Of a stretch of DNA of 64,000 nt, positions 1 to 10,813 are shown piece by piece. Within the stretch, counting starts at the first letter, position 1; every line of letters begins with the position of its first letter. Position numbers and translations under genes: made by a program. The notes below the pieces were generated by a model. That model did not search any database and was not told the DNA's origin. It saw only the letters and a program-made list of their open reading frames with translations. The DNA is taken from contig JASAND010026119.1 of the NCBI GenBank assembly GCA_030248195.1, forward strand, positions 1 to 64,000. Reading direction: 5' to 3'. This stretch comes from Trissonchulus latispiculum. Taxonomy: Eukaryota; Nematoda; Enoplea; Enoplida; Ironidae.

Positions 1-95
1 GTTACGTATTGCTCTACAATGCAAAAGTGCAACGGAAGCATAAGCACAAGCGCAGCTGCGATCGTCACATGTTGTCACATGAAGATGTAAAGTTC
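1..95 (+). pseudogene. C2H2 zinc-finger exon fragment, frame-broken
   Basis: This stretch is a diverged partial copy of the zinc-finger exon starting at 6127. The shared part covers the first finger and runs to the bases that encode the end of HEDVKF. Two single-base deletions relative to the 6127 copy (in the cysteine pair region) break the frame. Similarity stops at about position 95, where the arm of the large palindrome begins. It may be the broken flank into which the palindrome inserted, or a piece of the same mobile gene. The left window edge truncates it. Confidence 0.7.
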
Positions 96-2159
96 ACATC
101 ACATTAGCAAGGAATAAGATAACCTACGAAATAATAATAATAATAATTTTAACGTAGCAAATTTCACTGTTTCACTCACCTTCATGTCGTCTCGCTTCAC
201 ACAAATTTGATCCGGATCTCCAGACATCTGCCGTCTCGGTCGAACTGTCCGTGACGTCTCTCCCAACATGCCAAAAACCGGAGCAAACTTCACGTTGAAC
301 TGAAATCGATATGCCCAAGATCCAAATCGAATATCCGGCAACTGCAAAATGTTCCCGCCCACTCAGTCGATGTATCTACCGGATCGTTTCCCACCACTAC
401 ATTGTTCGTTCCTCCAAACATCACTGCCTGGTGGTTGCTCGCCGGGCCACTTTAACTAATACCGGATTTTCACCGACAAGGACAAGATATCAAAATCTGG
501 TGATAAGCACCAGCAGCATACATATATATAATATCAACAGCACGCCAACCGACAATGTTTCGTGTCGCAAGACGGAATCAGAGGTTAAAACCTCTTGCAC
601 TGTTGAAAATAGAAACTCTTTGATGTAGTTTTCGACTGAATGTAGGCAATGGGTAGCAGGTTGAAGGTTTCTGTAGGAAGTTAGTGGAAAGAAGGTGACG
701 TCTACAAATATTTATTATTCATTTGGAATATAATTCTAGTATTACCTAAAGGTTTGAACGCTGTTGTCAGATACATGTTCAAAAATTTTGGTACACAGTG
801 GGGGGATTAGTTGGTAATGTGTCAATATCTATTGTTTAAATTTTTTTCCTTTTTTCTTGAAAAAAGGAAATTGCGCTCCAATTATTTTGACGAGTTTTGG
901 CGAAAGTCAAATTCCATCTACTGTATAAAATGGCAGATGGCATGCATGTTTATGTTACGGGCCAGTGCGGTGAGTGGGGCGTTTACGCGAGTCCCTATTA
1001 AATAGAGGGGCTAAGCATGTACTTTCCGTTTGCGAAACACTATTTCAACTCTTACCGCTACCGCCATCCGCCCGGGCAAAATGCGTAGACCACCTATATT
1101 CCCGAAATTAATACGGGCAGATGCATAAACTCATTTGTACTATTATTTGTAGTTTTTATTTATTTGTTCTTCTAATTATGAATTCTTATTTGTATTCAAA
1201 AATTCCTTGCTTGTTACAAGAAAATCAGTTTTTGGCAATATTCTGAGTATATTTAACAAATATTCCGATGGTTCAAGTTAGCAAATTTTAAATCTTTGAT
1301 TTCAATATATTTTTTTCCACAATTGAATGTAATGTGAGTTACGGGAAATTAAAAAAACAATATTTTTTAATAAACATTTCCTTTAAATAACTTTAATAAA
1401 AAACTGTAAAATTATTTCTGTGGAGAAGAAACCATTTATCAAATATATGATAAATTTGAAATGGTTTTCTCAGAATTGAAATTAAGCTCATTGGAAGATA
1501 TTCTAAGATGTTATGTGATGTTGTTTTTCATGTTTGGTCAAAAACTGTAAAATACAAAGTTATGAAAAGTAAGAAAACGTTCGAACGCGCATGTGTTAGT
1601 TCCCAGAGAAGTCCAGAGAAAAGAGCAGGCTCATTCAATTCACGGGGTGTTCTCCATATTTTAGTTAGAGTTGGTATTTGTTGCAGCAATTTTTAAATTA
1701 GTTTGTCAAAAATTTTATAAGTTGTTAATGCAATATTGTCTTATTTTTCATTTATTTTCATTTTTACAGTTTTATCAAAGCCGTTTAAAGTTGATTTTTT
1801 GCAGTTGCAAAACTTTTGTGACAAAAAATAATCTTTGGACAATTTCAGTTAATTCTTGGTGTATAATTACTCCAAAGTTTCGAAAAAATAAAGCTCTATC
1901 ACACTATTTTCTACGTTTATGTTTCCTTTACAATTTACCAGGAAATTTCAGATTTCTCCAAATTACACTCGGACAGCAAGCACTGCGTCGTGGTGGGGGG
2001 TCTCGCGTATTGCACATTTCCAGGAACGTAGGTAGCGCTACGGTAGATACGCCTCGACCTCATCTCGTCTACAAAGTTAGTAGACCAATTAACGCGCGTT
2101 GTTACGTGAATGTAGTGTTACCGATTTTAGTTTCAGGCCTTATCAAAATAATTTTCAGT

Positions 2160-2300
2160 TTTAGTTAGGTTGAGTTTCAGTTTCAGTTCATTTTTTCAAA
2201 TGAACTGAAACTGAAACTCCGACTGAAACTAAAACTGAAATTATTTTGATAGAAGACCTGAAGCTTAAACTGAAACTGAAACTAAAATCGGTTACTGAAA
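2160..2300. repeat. GTTTCAG/CTGAAAC short repeats at palindrome centre
   Basis: The hinge of the palindrome is built from many copies of GTTTCAG on one side and CTGAAAC on the other, separated by TCATTTTTTCAAATGA. The same heptamer pattern recurs at about 8790-8910, 13740-13835 and 14046-14092. The repeated association with inverted structures suggests it is a terminal or subterminal motif of one repeat family. Confidence 0.7.
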
Positions 2301-3924
2301 CAACACTACATTCACGTAACGGACTTGCGTTTAATTGGTCTACTAGCTTTGTAGACTTGAATGGGCTCGGGCAGCCATGTAATTGCCGTAGCACTTACCT
2401 ACTGTTCTCAAATCGCTACCAGTACGCGCTACCCCCACCATAACGCAGGTGCTATGTCCAGTGAAATGTGGCCAAATCTGGGCATTCCTGGTAAATTGTA
2501 AAGGAGAGATAAACGTACAAAATAGTGTGATAGAGCTTATTTTTTCCAAACTTTAGATTGGTGCCACCAAATTAACTGAAATTGTCCAAAGATTATTTTG
2601 TCACAAAAGTTTTGCAACTTTAACAAATCAACTTTAAACAACTTTGATAAAACTGTAAAATGAAAAAGAATGAAAAATAAGACAATATTGCATTAACAAT
2701 TTATAAAATTTTTGACAAACTAATTTAAAATTGCTACAACAACTTCTAACTCTAGCTTAAAACTCTTCAGAACACCCAGGTAGTTGAAACACCATGCTCT
2801 TTCCTCTGGACTTCTCTGGGAACTAACACATGCGCGTTCGAACGTTTTCTTTACTTTTTCATAACTTTGTATTTTACAGTTCTTGTTAAACATGAAAAAC
2901 AACATCACATAACATCTTAGGATATCTTCCAATGAGCTTAATTTCAATTCTGAGAAAACCATTTCAAATTTATCATATATTTGATAAATGGTTTCTTCTC
3001 CACAGAAATTATTTTACAGTTTTATTAAAGTTATTTAAAGGAAAAGTTTGTGTAAAAATATTATTTGGACAATTTCCCGTAACTTACATTACATTCAATT
3101 GTGGAAAAAAACTGTTGAAATCAAAGATTTAAAATTTGATAGCTAACCATCGGAATATTTGTTAAATATACTCGAATATTGCTTAAAGCTTATTTTCTTG
3201 TAACAAACAAGAGTTTTTGAATACAAATAAATTCATAATTAGAAGAACAAATAAATAAAAACTACAAATAGTAGTACAAATGAGTTTATGCATCTGCCCG
3301 CATTAATTTCGGGAATATAGGTAATTTACGCATTTGCCCGGGCAGATAGCGATAACTGTTAGAGTTGAAATAGTGTTTCGCTATCTGCCCGGGCACATGC
3401 TTAAATTATCTATTTGCTCGGGAACTTGCGTAAACGCGCGACTTTATGTATTGGCCCGTAACATCTACATGCATGCCATCTGCCATTTTATACAGTAGAT
3501 GGAATTTGACTTTCGCCAAAACTTCGTCAAATTGTTTGGAGCGCAATTTAATTTTTCCAAGAAAAAGGTTGAAAGTTTAAACAATAGATATTGACACAGT
3601 ATTAACTAATCCCAATTATGCGTGTACAAAATTTTTGGTTTGTATCTGACAACAGCGTTCAAACCTTTGGTAATACTAAATTATATTCCAAATGAATAAT
3701 AAATATTTGTAGACGTCACCTTCTTTCCACTTCTTTCTACAGAAACCTTCGCTATGATAGCCATTGCGTAGCTGCAGTTGTTTACATCAAGAGTTTCTAT
3801 TTTCAACAGTGCGTTTTAGGGTTTTAACCTCTGATTCCGTCTTGCGACACAAGCATTGTCGGTTGGCGTTAGCAACATTGATGCTGGTGGTATATATATG
3901 TATGCTGCTGGTGCTTATCACCAG

Positions 3925-4262
3925 ATTTTGATATCTTGTCCTTGTCCGGCGGAAAAATCCAGCTATTAGTTAAAGTGGCCCGCTTGGCTGCTCACGACGG
4001 CTACCAGGCAGTGATAGTGTTTGGAGGAACGAACAATGTAGTGGTAAGGAAGCGATCCGGTAAGGTGCATCTGAAGCTGAGTGAAACAGGCTATTTTGCA
4101 CACGGTTTTGACGGACTGCCGGATATTCATTTGAATCACCAAGGCGCGGAACTGGTTCAACGTGAAATTTGCTCGGTTTTGCAGCATGTTGTTGGTTCGG
4201 AGGGGCGTCCTGGTTCCAGTTCGACCGAAACAGCAGATGTCGCAAGTCCGAATCAAATTTAA
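3925..4262 (+). CDS. SGNH/GDSL-hydrolase-like exon (C-terminal part)
   Basis: An open frame runs from a good splice acceptor (TTATCACCAG at 3915-3924) to a TAA ending at 4263. It has no ATG near its start, so it is best read as an internal/last exon. The translation begins DFDILSLSGGK. It contains VIVFGGTNN, resembling the block III GTND/N region of SGNH hydrolases, and later DGLPDIHLNHQGAELVQREI, resembling the Asp-x-x-His catalytic block V. A Ser-containing block I is absent, so upstream exons would be needed. It lies in the right palindrome arm, about 130 bp from the outer end. It is therefore probably transposon-borne. The left-arm equivalent (about 100-460, minus) is frame-disrupted. Family assignment rests on motif resemblance only. 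Confidence 0.5.
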
Positions 4263-4400
4263 TGTGAAACGAAATTTGACATGAAGGTGAAGTGAAACAG
4301 TGAAATTTGCTACGTTGGATTATTAGTAGTTAAAGTCAATTTATTATTATTATTATTATTCATTAGTTATCTTATTCCTTGCTATGTGATGTGAACTTTA

Positions 4401-5327
4401 AAATCGATCCGTGCAACATTTTGTAACAGAAAAGGGAGTGTAATGAGTCTAATGTTGGTTTTCTCTTAAGTAATTCACAAAATAGCTCGAGATTGGATCT
4501 AGTACTTAAACGATCAGATTGATTCTGTCGTTAGACTCGTTACGCTGGCCTGTTGATCTGGCGTGATGGCCTGATAGTTTTTAGTTGACTAATTAGTTGC
4601 TGTTGGTGTGGCCTGCTGGCCTAGATTAAAGCTGTGGCGTGTTAGTCAGTCTTAACTGCTGCGTCCTACCTCATTAATCTTACAGAAAATAACACATCGA
4701 AATCCATATTTAGACGGATACAGTTGAAACTGAACATTTATAGAGATGTTGAGCAAACGAGAAGCTACACAGAAACCAGGCGAAGAAATTGGTATTTCAA
4801 ACGATCAAAATCTTGTGGACTAAACTGAAATTAGGGTATAACTGTATACAGAGGTCAAACAACATAGCGCTCTGACTAAATCGGACTAAGACCAGCTAGC
4901 TAAAAATGCTAAGTCCAAACAAAATTTCGAGCAGTTGACGTGAAAGAGCGCATTAAATTCGCCATGTGGACGATTTTTGAGCAATTAAAGACCATTTTTG
5001 GATTTTGGCTTTCTCCTACACCTCGGTTTTATTTTCCCATTTCCTAAAAGTTCCTCGCTAAATTAAAAAAAATCGTCGCAGGAAGAAAGAACTCAAAGAA
5101 CTCAAATTCTCAAAGAAACCATCAAAAGTAGTATAGATGACCAATAACGACCACTTAGCACTTAAGAGCGTGCTATGTTCTTAATGAAGGGACGATCAGT
5201 TGACACTGAAGGAAAGATCAATTAACACTTAAGAGCGTGCTATGCTCTTAATGCAACAGCATCTCTCAAGTACTAATTGGTCGCCCTTAAAAGGGCGGGT
5301 GGGTAAAATGGCGACCGTGTGACATAA
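4401..5327. other. Intergenic; two copies of a hairpin motif
   Basis: No coding region is supported here. A 26-bp motif, CTTAAGAGCGTGCTATG plus TCTTAATG, occurs twice in direct orientation at 5161-5186 and 5228-5253. The second copy folds as TTAAGAGC-GTGCTAT-GCTCTTAA. The rest is low-copy-looking AT-rich sequence. Confidence 0.55.
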
Positions 5328-5540
5328 TTAATCGTGGTCAGGATATGCAGTCTTGATAATCCATTCCTGGCCGACCTGTTTCGTAACAACCCGTACTGTA
5401 TGAGTGAGCTCTCCGGTTAATCCGAATGTTCCAACAACGCATGGATAACGCCGGTAGCAAAACTTGCGTTTTTCCTTCCTTCCACGTTCATCCTTTCCTA
5501 TTATCACTCTGGTCTTTTGCGGCTCTTGAAATGTTTGCAT
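5328..5540 (-). CDS. Small ORF, unrecognised protein (70 aa)
   Basis: The ORF starts with ATG at 5540 and ends TAA at 5328. The sequence is basic in its first half (GKDERGRKEKRKFCYRR) and ends in TVRVVTKQVGQEWIIKTAYP. The alternating hydrophobic strand ending in TAYP resembles the last strand pair of some small BECR-fold nuclease domains, but this is only a visual impression and no function is claimed. A splice-acceptor-like GGCAG lies 12-15 bp upstream of the ATG, so it could be the last exon of a longer gene. Composition looks protein-like compared with flanking AT-rich DNA. Confidence 0.3.
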   Translation of the reverse strand: MQTFQEPQKTRVIIGKDERGRKEKRKFCYRRYPCVVGTFGLTGELTHTVRVVTKQVGQEWIIKTAYPDHD

Positions 5541-6126
5541 AATAGTTTACACTGCCATCTTTTTATCATTGAAGACGGAAATTCCAGAACCGGGAGGTAC
5601 AGGAGGGAGGTATTTTCTAAATAAATGGGATCCTGTAAATAATAACACCATTACATATAAAGAACTGTAAAATTGTTCAGTGATGCCAGAATTTAAAAAT
5701 CAAGTTTGATTTATTACAGAACTCAAAACAATGAGTCTCTTCCTTTGAGTCTTGAGGCAGATGTTTTCAAAATTTAACTCAGAGGGTGTCCTACTTTTGC
5801 ACCTGTTCTTTTAACAATCGCAATTTAAATTTTGAAATTAATAAAAGGAGCTTTTAAAGTCTACATATTATCAATTGAGTTACTCAAAGGTGTGTAAATT
5901 ACCTTGTATATAAATCATTGAGTTCTATTAGTGATTGATTGATTAAACGATTTATTAATTAATTGATTAATTAATTAATCGACTATAAATAACGTTAACT
6001 TTGTTTACTAAATTTATTAAATCACTTTTCCTTTCGATATTTTTTCAGGCATCACTGAAATAATTTCCACTCATTAATTGTTTATACTCGTAATGCTTTA
6101 TTGTTTTAGCAAATACTACAATCGAG
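5541..6126. other. Intergenic, nothing recognised
   Basis: AT-rich sequence with a TTAATTAATTGATTAATTAATTAATCG run near 5945-5985 and no supported gene or repeat boundary. A TTTTAG acceptor-like site precedes the zinc-finger exon by about 20 bp. Confidence 0.5.
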
Positions 6127-6504
6127 ATGGTTTACCAATGCAAAAAGTGCAATCGGAAGCATAAGCACAAGCGCAGCTATGATCGTCACATGTTGTCACA
6201 TGAAGATGTAAAGTTCAGCTGTGATGTATGCGGGGAGCCCTTTACCCGAGCGGACAGCTTGAAACGAAACAAGACGAAGATGCATGGTGGAGATTCCAAT
6301 CCAGCAGAGCCCGTACCCATCGCCCAGTCCACTCCGTATCAACCTGAGGTCTCCAGTCCTGGCAAGACCCTTTTCGAAATAAATTCCCCACTGCCCTCTC
6401 CCACAAGGACTCCACCGCCATCACCATACAACAGTGACAATGAACCGGTATATATAGCTATAATTGTTGCTTCAATGTTATCTGTTTGTTACGTGTACCA
6501 ATAA
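6127..6504 (+). CDS. C2H2 zinc-finger protein, N-terminal exon
   Basis: ATG at 6127 opens a frame with two C2H2-type fingers. Finger 1 (residues about 4-25) is C-x2-C-x12-H-x3-H and complete (CKKCNRKHKHKRSYDRH). Finger 2 begins CDVCGEPFTRADSLKR but has Asn where the first zinc-binding His is expected (RNKTKMH), so it may be weakened. A Pro/Ser-rich tail follows (SPTRTPPPSPYNSDNEP). A GTATAT donor follows CCG at 6448, so the true exon may end at 6447 and the remaining hydrophobic codons to 6504 be intronic. A broken copy of this exon lies at 1-95 beside the palindrome, so it may belong to a mobile multicopy gene. Downstream exons were not identified. Confidence 0.6.
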   Translation: MVYQCKKCNRKHKHKRSYDRHMLSHEDVKFSCDVCGEPFTRADSLKRNKTKMHGGDSNPAEPVPIAQSTPYQPEVSSPGKTLFEINSPLPSPTRTPPPSPYNSDNEPVYIAIIVASMLSVCYVYQ

Positions 6505-6662
6505 TATATTAGATAACAGATAATGTTACGCTAACTAAGGTTTGTACAACTAAACAAGCTTATCTTAAAAGCCGAATTTACTTAACAGATCTGGAAATTT
6601 GTAGTCGTAGTCTCACTCCTTACCGAAATTTGGCTTTCAATTACTTACGTAAACATAACTAA

Positions 6663-7207
6663 GGGCCTATTTCTTTAAAGATTAAAATGGTCGGATTAAA
6701 CGGATTAAAATTTTAATTTCTATTTCTTTAATGCAGGATTAAACGGATTAAACGGATTAAAATTAACTCGTTTAATCCGACCATTTTTAATCCGCGGATT
6801 AAACGAGTTGATTTTAATCCATTTAATCCGCCAATAAATAAACACCCATTAAAAATTATAATCCGCCTTTTTCAATCCGTGTAATCCGCGTAGCTGCACG
6901 AAGATTAAAAGTTAGTTGAAAATGCAGGCGGAGGATTAAACGGTTTAAAATTAATCTTTAAAGAAACAGCGATTAAGCATGTCGGATTAAAATTAACTCG
7001 TTGAGTTTTTAATCCGAAGTGTGAATAAAGAAACAGGATTAGATTAAAATTTTAATCCTAGTTGCATTAAAGAAATAGGATTAAATTTAATCCGTTTAAC
7101 TCGTTTAACTCGCCGGATTAAATTTTAATCCGTTTAATCCGAGGTGCTATTTCTTTAAGGCGGATTCATTTTAATCTAATCCGTTTAATCTTTAAAGAAA
7201 TAGGGCC
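6663..7207. mobile_element. Tourist-like (PIF/Harbinger-type) MITE, 545 bp
   Basis: The terminal inverted repeats are GGGCCTATTTCTTTAAAG on the left and CTTTAAAGAAATAGGGCC on the right, flanked by the 3-bp duplication TAA (6660-6662 and 7208-7210). A GG/GC-rich start, TWA duplication and small size fit PIF/Harbinger MITEs. The interior is almost entirely made of the 9-mer CGGATTAAA and its complement TTTAATCCG in both orientations. No ORF is present. Confidence 0.85.
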
Positions 7208-7667
7208 TAAGAAAGTAATCTAAGCCTATTGCTATTAATAAGAAACCATGTTTCTACTGTTGTCAGATTAACTTCTACGTATTTTCATTATGAATTGTTT
7301 GTCATGGGCATTGTTCATTATGGGCGTAATTACTTCATCGCTCTATACTGAGTTTCTATGACACTTTGATAAGTTTCAAGTTCATTGTTAGTAATTTATC
7401 AACTTAAAAAAGAAGACGAGACTTTAATTGTGCTTTTCAACTCCTGCCGAGACTTCAACGAATATTTTCAAACTAGTGACTTAGGTTAAGCCAAAATGGG
7501 ACGACCCAACTATTTTTGCTACAAACTATATAACAAATGGAAACCCTTTTGCTCTCAGATCACTGTCTCACTAGATCACAACCTCATTTGGACAAAAAGT
7601 TAGAAAGCGCCAAGTTTAGAAAGCGCCAAGTTAAGAGAGCGAGGTCAGGTTTAGTAGGTGAGTCTGG

Positions 7668-7677
7668 TAATATATAA
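7668..7677 (+). promoter_or_regulatory. Possible TATA box upstream of the 7877 ORF
   Basis: AATATATAAA lies about 200 bp upstream of the ATG at 7877. The intervening leader is strongly pyrimidine-rich (CTTCGTC, TTCTTATCATTCTCATC types), typical of a 5' UTR. There is no experimental support. Confidence 0.35.
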
Positions 7678-7876
7678 ACCCCAAAACTTTTATCAAACAT
7701 ACAGTTTTCAAAAACGCATTTTAACGTTTCACACTCGTTTTATCTTTAACCACTCCCGTCTTAACTCTCGTCTTCGTTTAACTACTCACATCTTCGTCCT
7801 TCCCATTCATTCTTATCATTCTCATCATTCTTTCATTATTCCCAGCTTCAGCTTCCTCATCATACCATATCTCGTC

Positions 7877-8558
7877 ATGAATGCCTATATCACCTTCCTG
7901 GCCCTGCTGGATTCCCTCACCGGGGGCCTGGGGAACCAAGGTGCGAACTGGAAGGAACGGTGCCTGGGGGCCCTGGAAGCTGCCTACGGGGTGTCCTGGA
8001 CTCCTTTCCCCACGTTCGGACCCAACGGGGAGGAGGCCAGAAACTCTCTCCTGGTGCATTTCTTCAGGCACGGAGGAGAGTTTGAAAATGGTGGTACCCT
8101 GAGCTACCTGATGGCAGCCCGGCAGGCGCTCTTTGTCCTTTGGAACTGGATGGTGGAGGAGGGTCCCAGTGAGGTGGAAGGCGACGGGAAGGTGGAAATG
8201 GAGGCTCACCGTATCCTCCTTACCGGCGTCGATGGGTTTGGGTTGGGGACAGCCACCAGCTGGTCCGGGTCAAACTGGCGGGCTGGCTGGAATATCCCTA
8301 CTTCCGGTGGGTCCTTCCCAGGGAGAATGGAGAAGATGAAGAGGAAACTCTTCAGGCCCCTCATACGAGGCCGTAGACGGGGACACATGGGAGTGACCCC
8401 AGGAGAATTAGGATGGACCTCTCCCACCGGTGACCTGGTATGCCAGACAGGTGGGCACCATCAAGCGGAAGGTGGTGGTCGTGGTGGACATGTCCCCCGT
8501 GGTTGGGCCCCACTTCATCACGTGTTATTGCACGGACTCTGAAATCACACGGTCTGTG
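7877..8558 (+). pseudogene. GC-rich ORF with frame disruptions, unrecognised family
   Basis: From ATG 7877 the frame reads MNAYITFLALLDSLTGG and stays protein-like to GVDGFGLG near 8245. Protein-like sequence then continues one frame over (DSHQLVRVKLAGWLEYPY, WVLPRENGEDEE) up to a TAG at about 8377-8379. Near 8415 it resumes in the third frame (PPVTWYARQVGTIKRKV, DMSPVVGPHFITCYC) to TGA 8556-8558. The simplest reading is one ORF of about 225 codons broken by two indels and one stop. G/C is strongly preferred at third positions, unlike other genes here, which hints at a different origin (mobile or transferred). A TATA-like site and pyrimidine-rich leader precede it. I do not recognise the family. 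Confidence 0.5.
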
Positions 8559-8789
8559 TGACTGGAGAAATGACTGGCCCAGACAGTTGGACTTGCTTGG
8601 ACAGTGGACTGGTAACATTTTGTTTTGTATGTATATATATCTTGTAACTGTACATATTGTGTATTGTCTTGCTTATATACTTGTTTACTCCAACAATACA
8701 GCTCATTTTATGTCGCCTTTGTATATTTCATAAGTCGTAGCTAGCTTTTTACCAAATATAGTTTTTGTTTCAGTCGGCTGCCTAAAAAT

Positions 8790-8910
8790 GTTTCAGTTTC
8801 AGTTTCAGGTCTCTTCTCAAAATAGATTCAGTTTCAGTGACTGAAACTGAAACCTGTACAAACTGAAACCTACATAGTTTCAGTTTCAGTTTCCGTGACT
8901 AAAACATCAC
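8790..8910. repeat. GTTTCAG/CTGAAAC cluster
   Basis: Alternating direct and inverted copies of GTTTCAG lie between 8795 and 8905. They form an imperfect hairpin around GTGACTGAAACTGAAACC. This is the same motif as at the centre of the 88-4400 palindrome. Confidence 0.6.
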
Positions 8911-9554
8911 TAGGCGTTGGTTGTCTCTGTGGAGAGGCCTCGCGACAGCTCACTAGCTAGAGGGCGGGAAGCAGCTTCCATCTACCTGCCTACGGTAAAC
9001 AATGTCATTGAACACTCTTAAGAAGACTCCTGTAGAAATTACAAGAATTCTTGCAGCTTTCCACAAAAGTGCTCCTGTGCGGTCAGTCACTAGCTTCCTG
9101 TATTTTCCACAAAAGTAACTTTCATACTTTTTACCGGTCATTCGAATGTATAGAGAAAATTACAGGAGCTTCCAGTAGAAAATGCTAAGGAAACCTGTAG
9201 TTTTGTCTGAACTTTCGACAATCCCAAATCTGATATGTACCAAACTGTAGTTTTTACAAGACAAAACCAGTAAGTTTTACTGGAGCGACCTGTTAATGAA
9301 AAGGGGAGGGGCGGCCGTTCCCAAAATATTTTCGGCAGAGAGCCGCCATTACAAAAAACCACCCACGGGGTGTTAAGACTGAAAATTTGAAAACATTCAA
9401 AAAAAATTCAGTCTTCAAATATTACGATCACTGTCGCCCTTACTCAGTTTGCGTTATCAGCGTATCGAGTAATAACCTGTGGAGTAAACCTGCAAACCAG
9501 TGAAAACTACAGGTTTCATTTGTATTGAATACTAGCCTAACTTGTATTAATCCG
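8911..9554. other. Intergenic, no gene supported
   Basis: No coding signal or clear element boundary was seen. Short words such as CCTGTAGAAATT and CTACAAAA recur here and again at 9910-10020, on both sides of the foldback at 9566-9889, suggesting one older repeat split by that insertion. Confidence 0.4.
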
Positions 9555-9565
9555 TACTACCAAAG

Positions 9566-9889
9566 AGTACACATAATACATAAAGAGTATGACAGCTGGC
9601 ATACTCTATGTATTATGAACTTGACACATCCTCTGCACGCTAACGGCTGACCAACCCCCCCCCCCCCCCGCAAATTGGTGCCAGTCGAAACAGGGGTATG
9701 CTCGCTCTATGTTTATGTGCTAAAGCTCGAAAGCATAAGCACTACGTGCGCGAGTTTTGTGTCTGGTTCGAGTTTTAAAACACATGTATAGCGGCCACAT
9801 TCGGGGAGGGGGGGGGGGTAAGTCGTTAGCGTGCAGAGGATGTGACACGCTTATAATACATACGAGTATGGCAGCTGTCATATTCTTGA
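9566..9889. mobile_element. Foldback MITE with 11-bp target duplication
   Basis: Flanked by the direct repeat TACTACCAAAG (9555-9565 and 9890-9900). Internal inverted repeats pair GAGTATGACAGCTGGCATAC on the left with GTATGGCAGCTGTCATATTC on the right, then a second block around CCTCTGCACGCTAACG. A target duplication of 9-11 bp and long inverted arms fit Mutator-like foldback elements. A 16-C homopolymer sits in the left arm near 9655 and a G run in the right. Confidence 0.75.
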
Positions 9890-10813
9890 TACTACCAAAG
9901 TATCTCCGGTAAAAACTACCAACAATGTCCTGTAGAAATTGCTAAACTTGACCTGTAATTTCTACAAAAACTTTTGTTTATCGTCTGCAAAAGTGATTCC
10001 TGTAGTTTCTACTAGAATATTTCTAACAACTTTGGCTTCCCACTTGGTGTTTGGGACTAAAACATTTTAGTGAGTTGTTCAAGGCCGGCCCCAGCAAAAT
10101 ACTTGTATATCCGCAAGACTACCGTCGCGGGTCTGCTAGTAGGTCCACCTTCCAATATCCGTCAGTGTTGGGGGCGGGCCGCGGGTACCCGCGGGGCGGG
10201 GCGGGGCGGGCCAAAAATTACTACCGCAGTGGCCCGATTTTTTGTGAGACAGGGTAAGAAAGTTTGAACTTTTCAGATATTCTAACATTATAATGGAACT
10301 TTTCCTCATTGAAATATATTTTGTCTTCCTTATCTTCCTTTTCCCACTTCTATTTTACTTATAATTTTGAATATTAGTCAGTTACTATTTTCTGCAGCTA
10401 ATAAGCGGCGCTTGGTCTTGGTGGACTCAATTTGTACAAATTGAAAACAAATGTTTACGATCTTTGTCTGCTCTTGCCACCTTAGGCCGTGTTACCCTAT
10501 TTTTTAATAGTTATCAATTTTCAGCGTTGGTTGGTTCGCCGTTCCTTTAGAGCGTCGTTTTCAAACGAAGTAGTTCTCTCAAATTTCAGAATTGGAAAGA
10601 GATCGAGTTTTGCTTACAAGGAAACATTTTAGTGGCGACATAAAACAAGCAAAGGTATTTTCCAGCTTTTCAGACAGACCAGTTAAATTACAGACTGACA
10701 GTCTTTAAACACCGATTTCTCCTTTGACTTGACCATTGAGAATTTTGTGTGTTCATAACACTTAAACATAGCAGATTTTAGATTTTTTAAATTTGCTTAG
10801 TTTCTGCACTTTA

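Larger units (their letters stand above)
88..4400. repeat. 4.3-kb near-perfect palindrome (foldback element)
   Basis: Two arms of about 2.1 kb are inverted copies of each other. The outer ends read AAAGTTCACATCACAT at 89-104 and its complement at 4384-4399. The centre is near 2200, where GTTTCAGTTTCAG-type repeats meet their complement. Many paired landmarks confirm full-length symmetry, such as the ATT/AAT microsatellite at 125-150 and 4340-4360 and the XTGCCCGGGCA-rich blocks near 1070 and 3350. Arms differ by scattered substitutions and small indels, so this is an old inverted duplication and not an assembly mirror. No transposase ORF is visible. The right arm carries an SGNH-hydrolase-like exon; the corresponding left-arm reading frame is disrupted. 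Confidence 0.88.
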
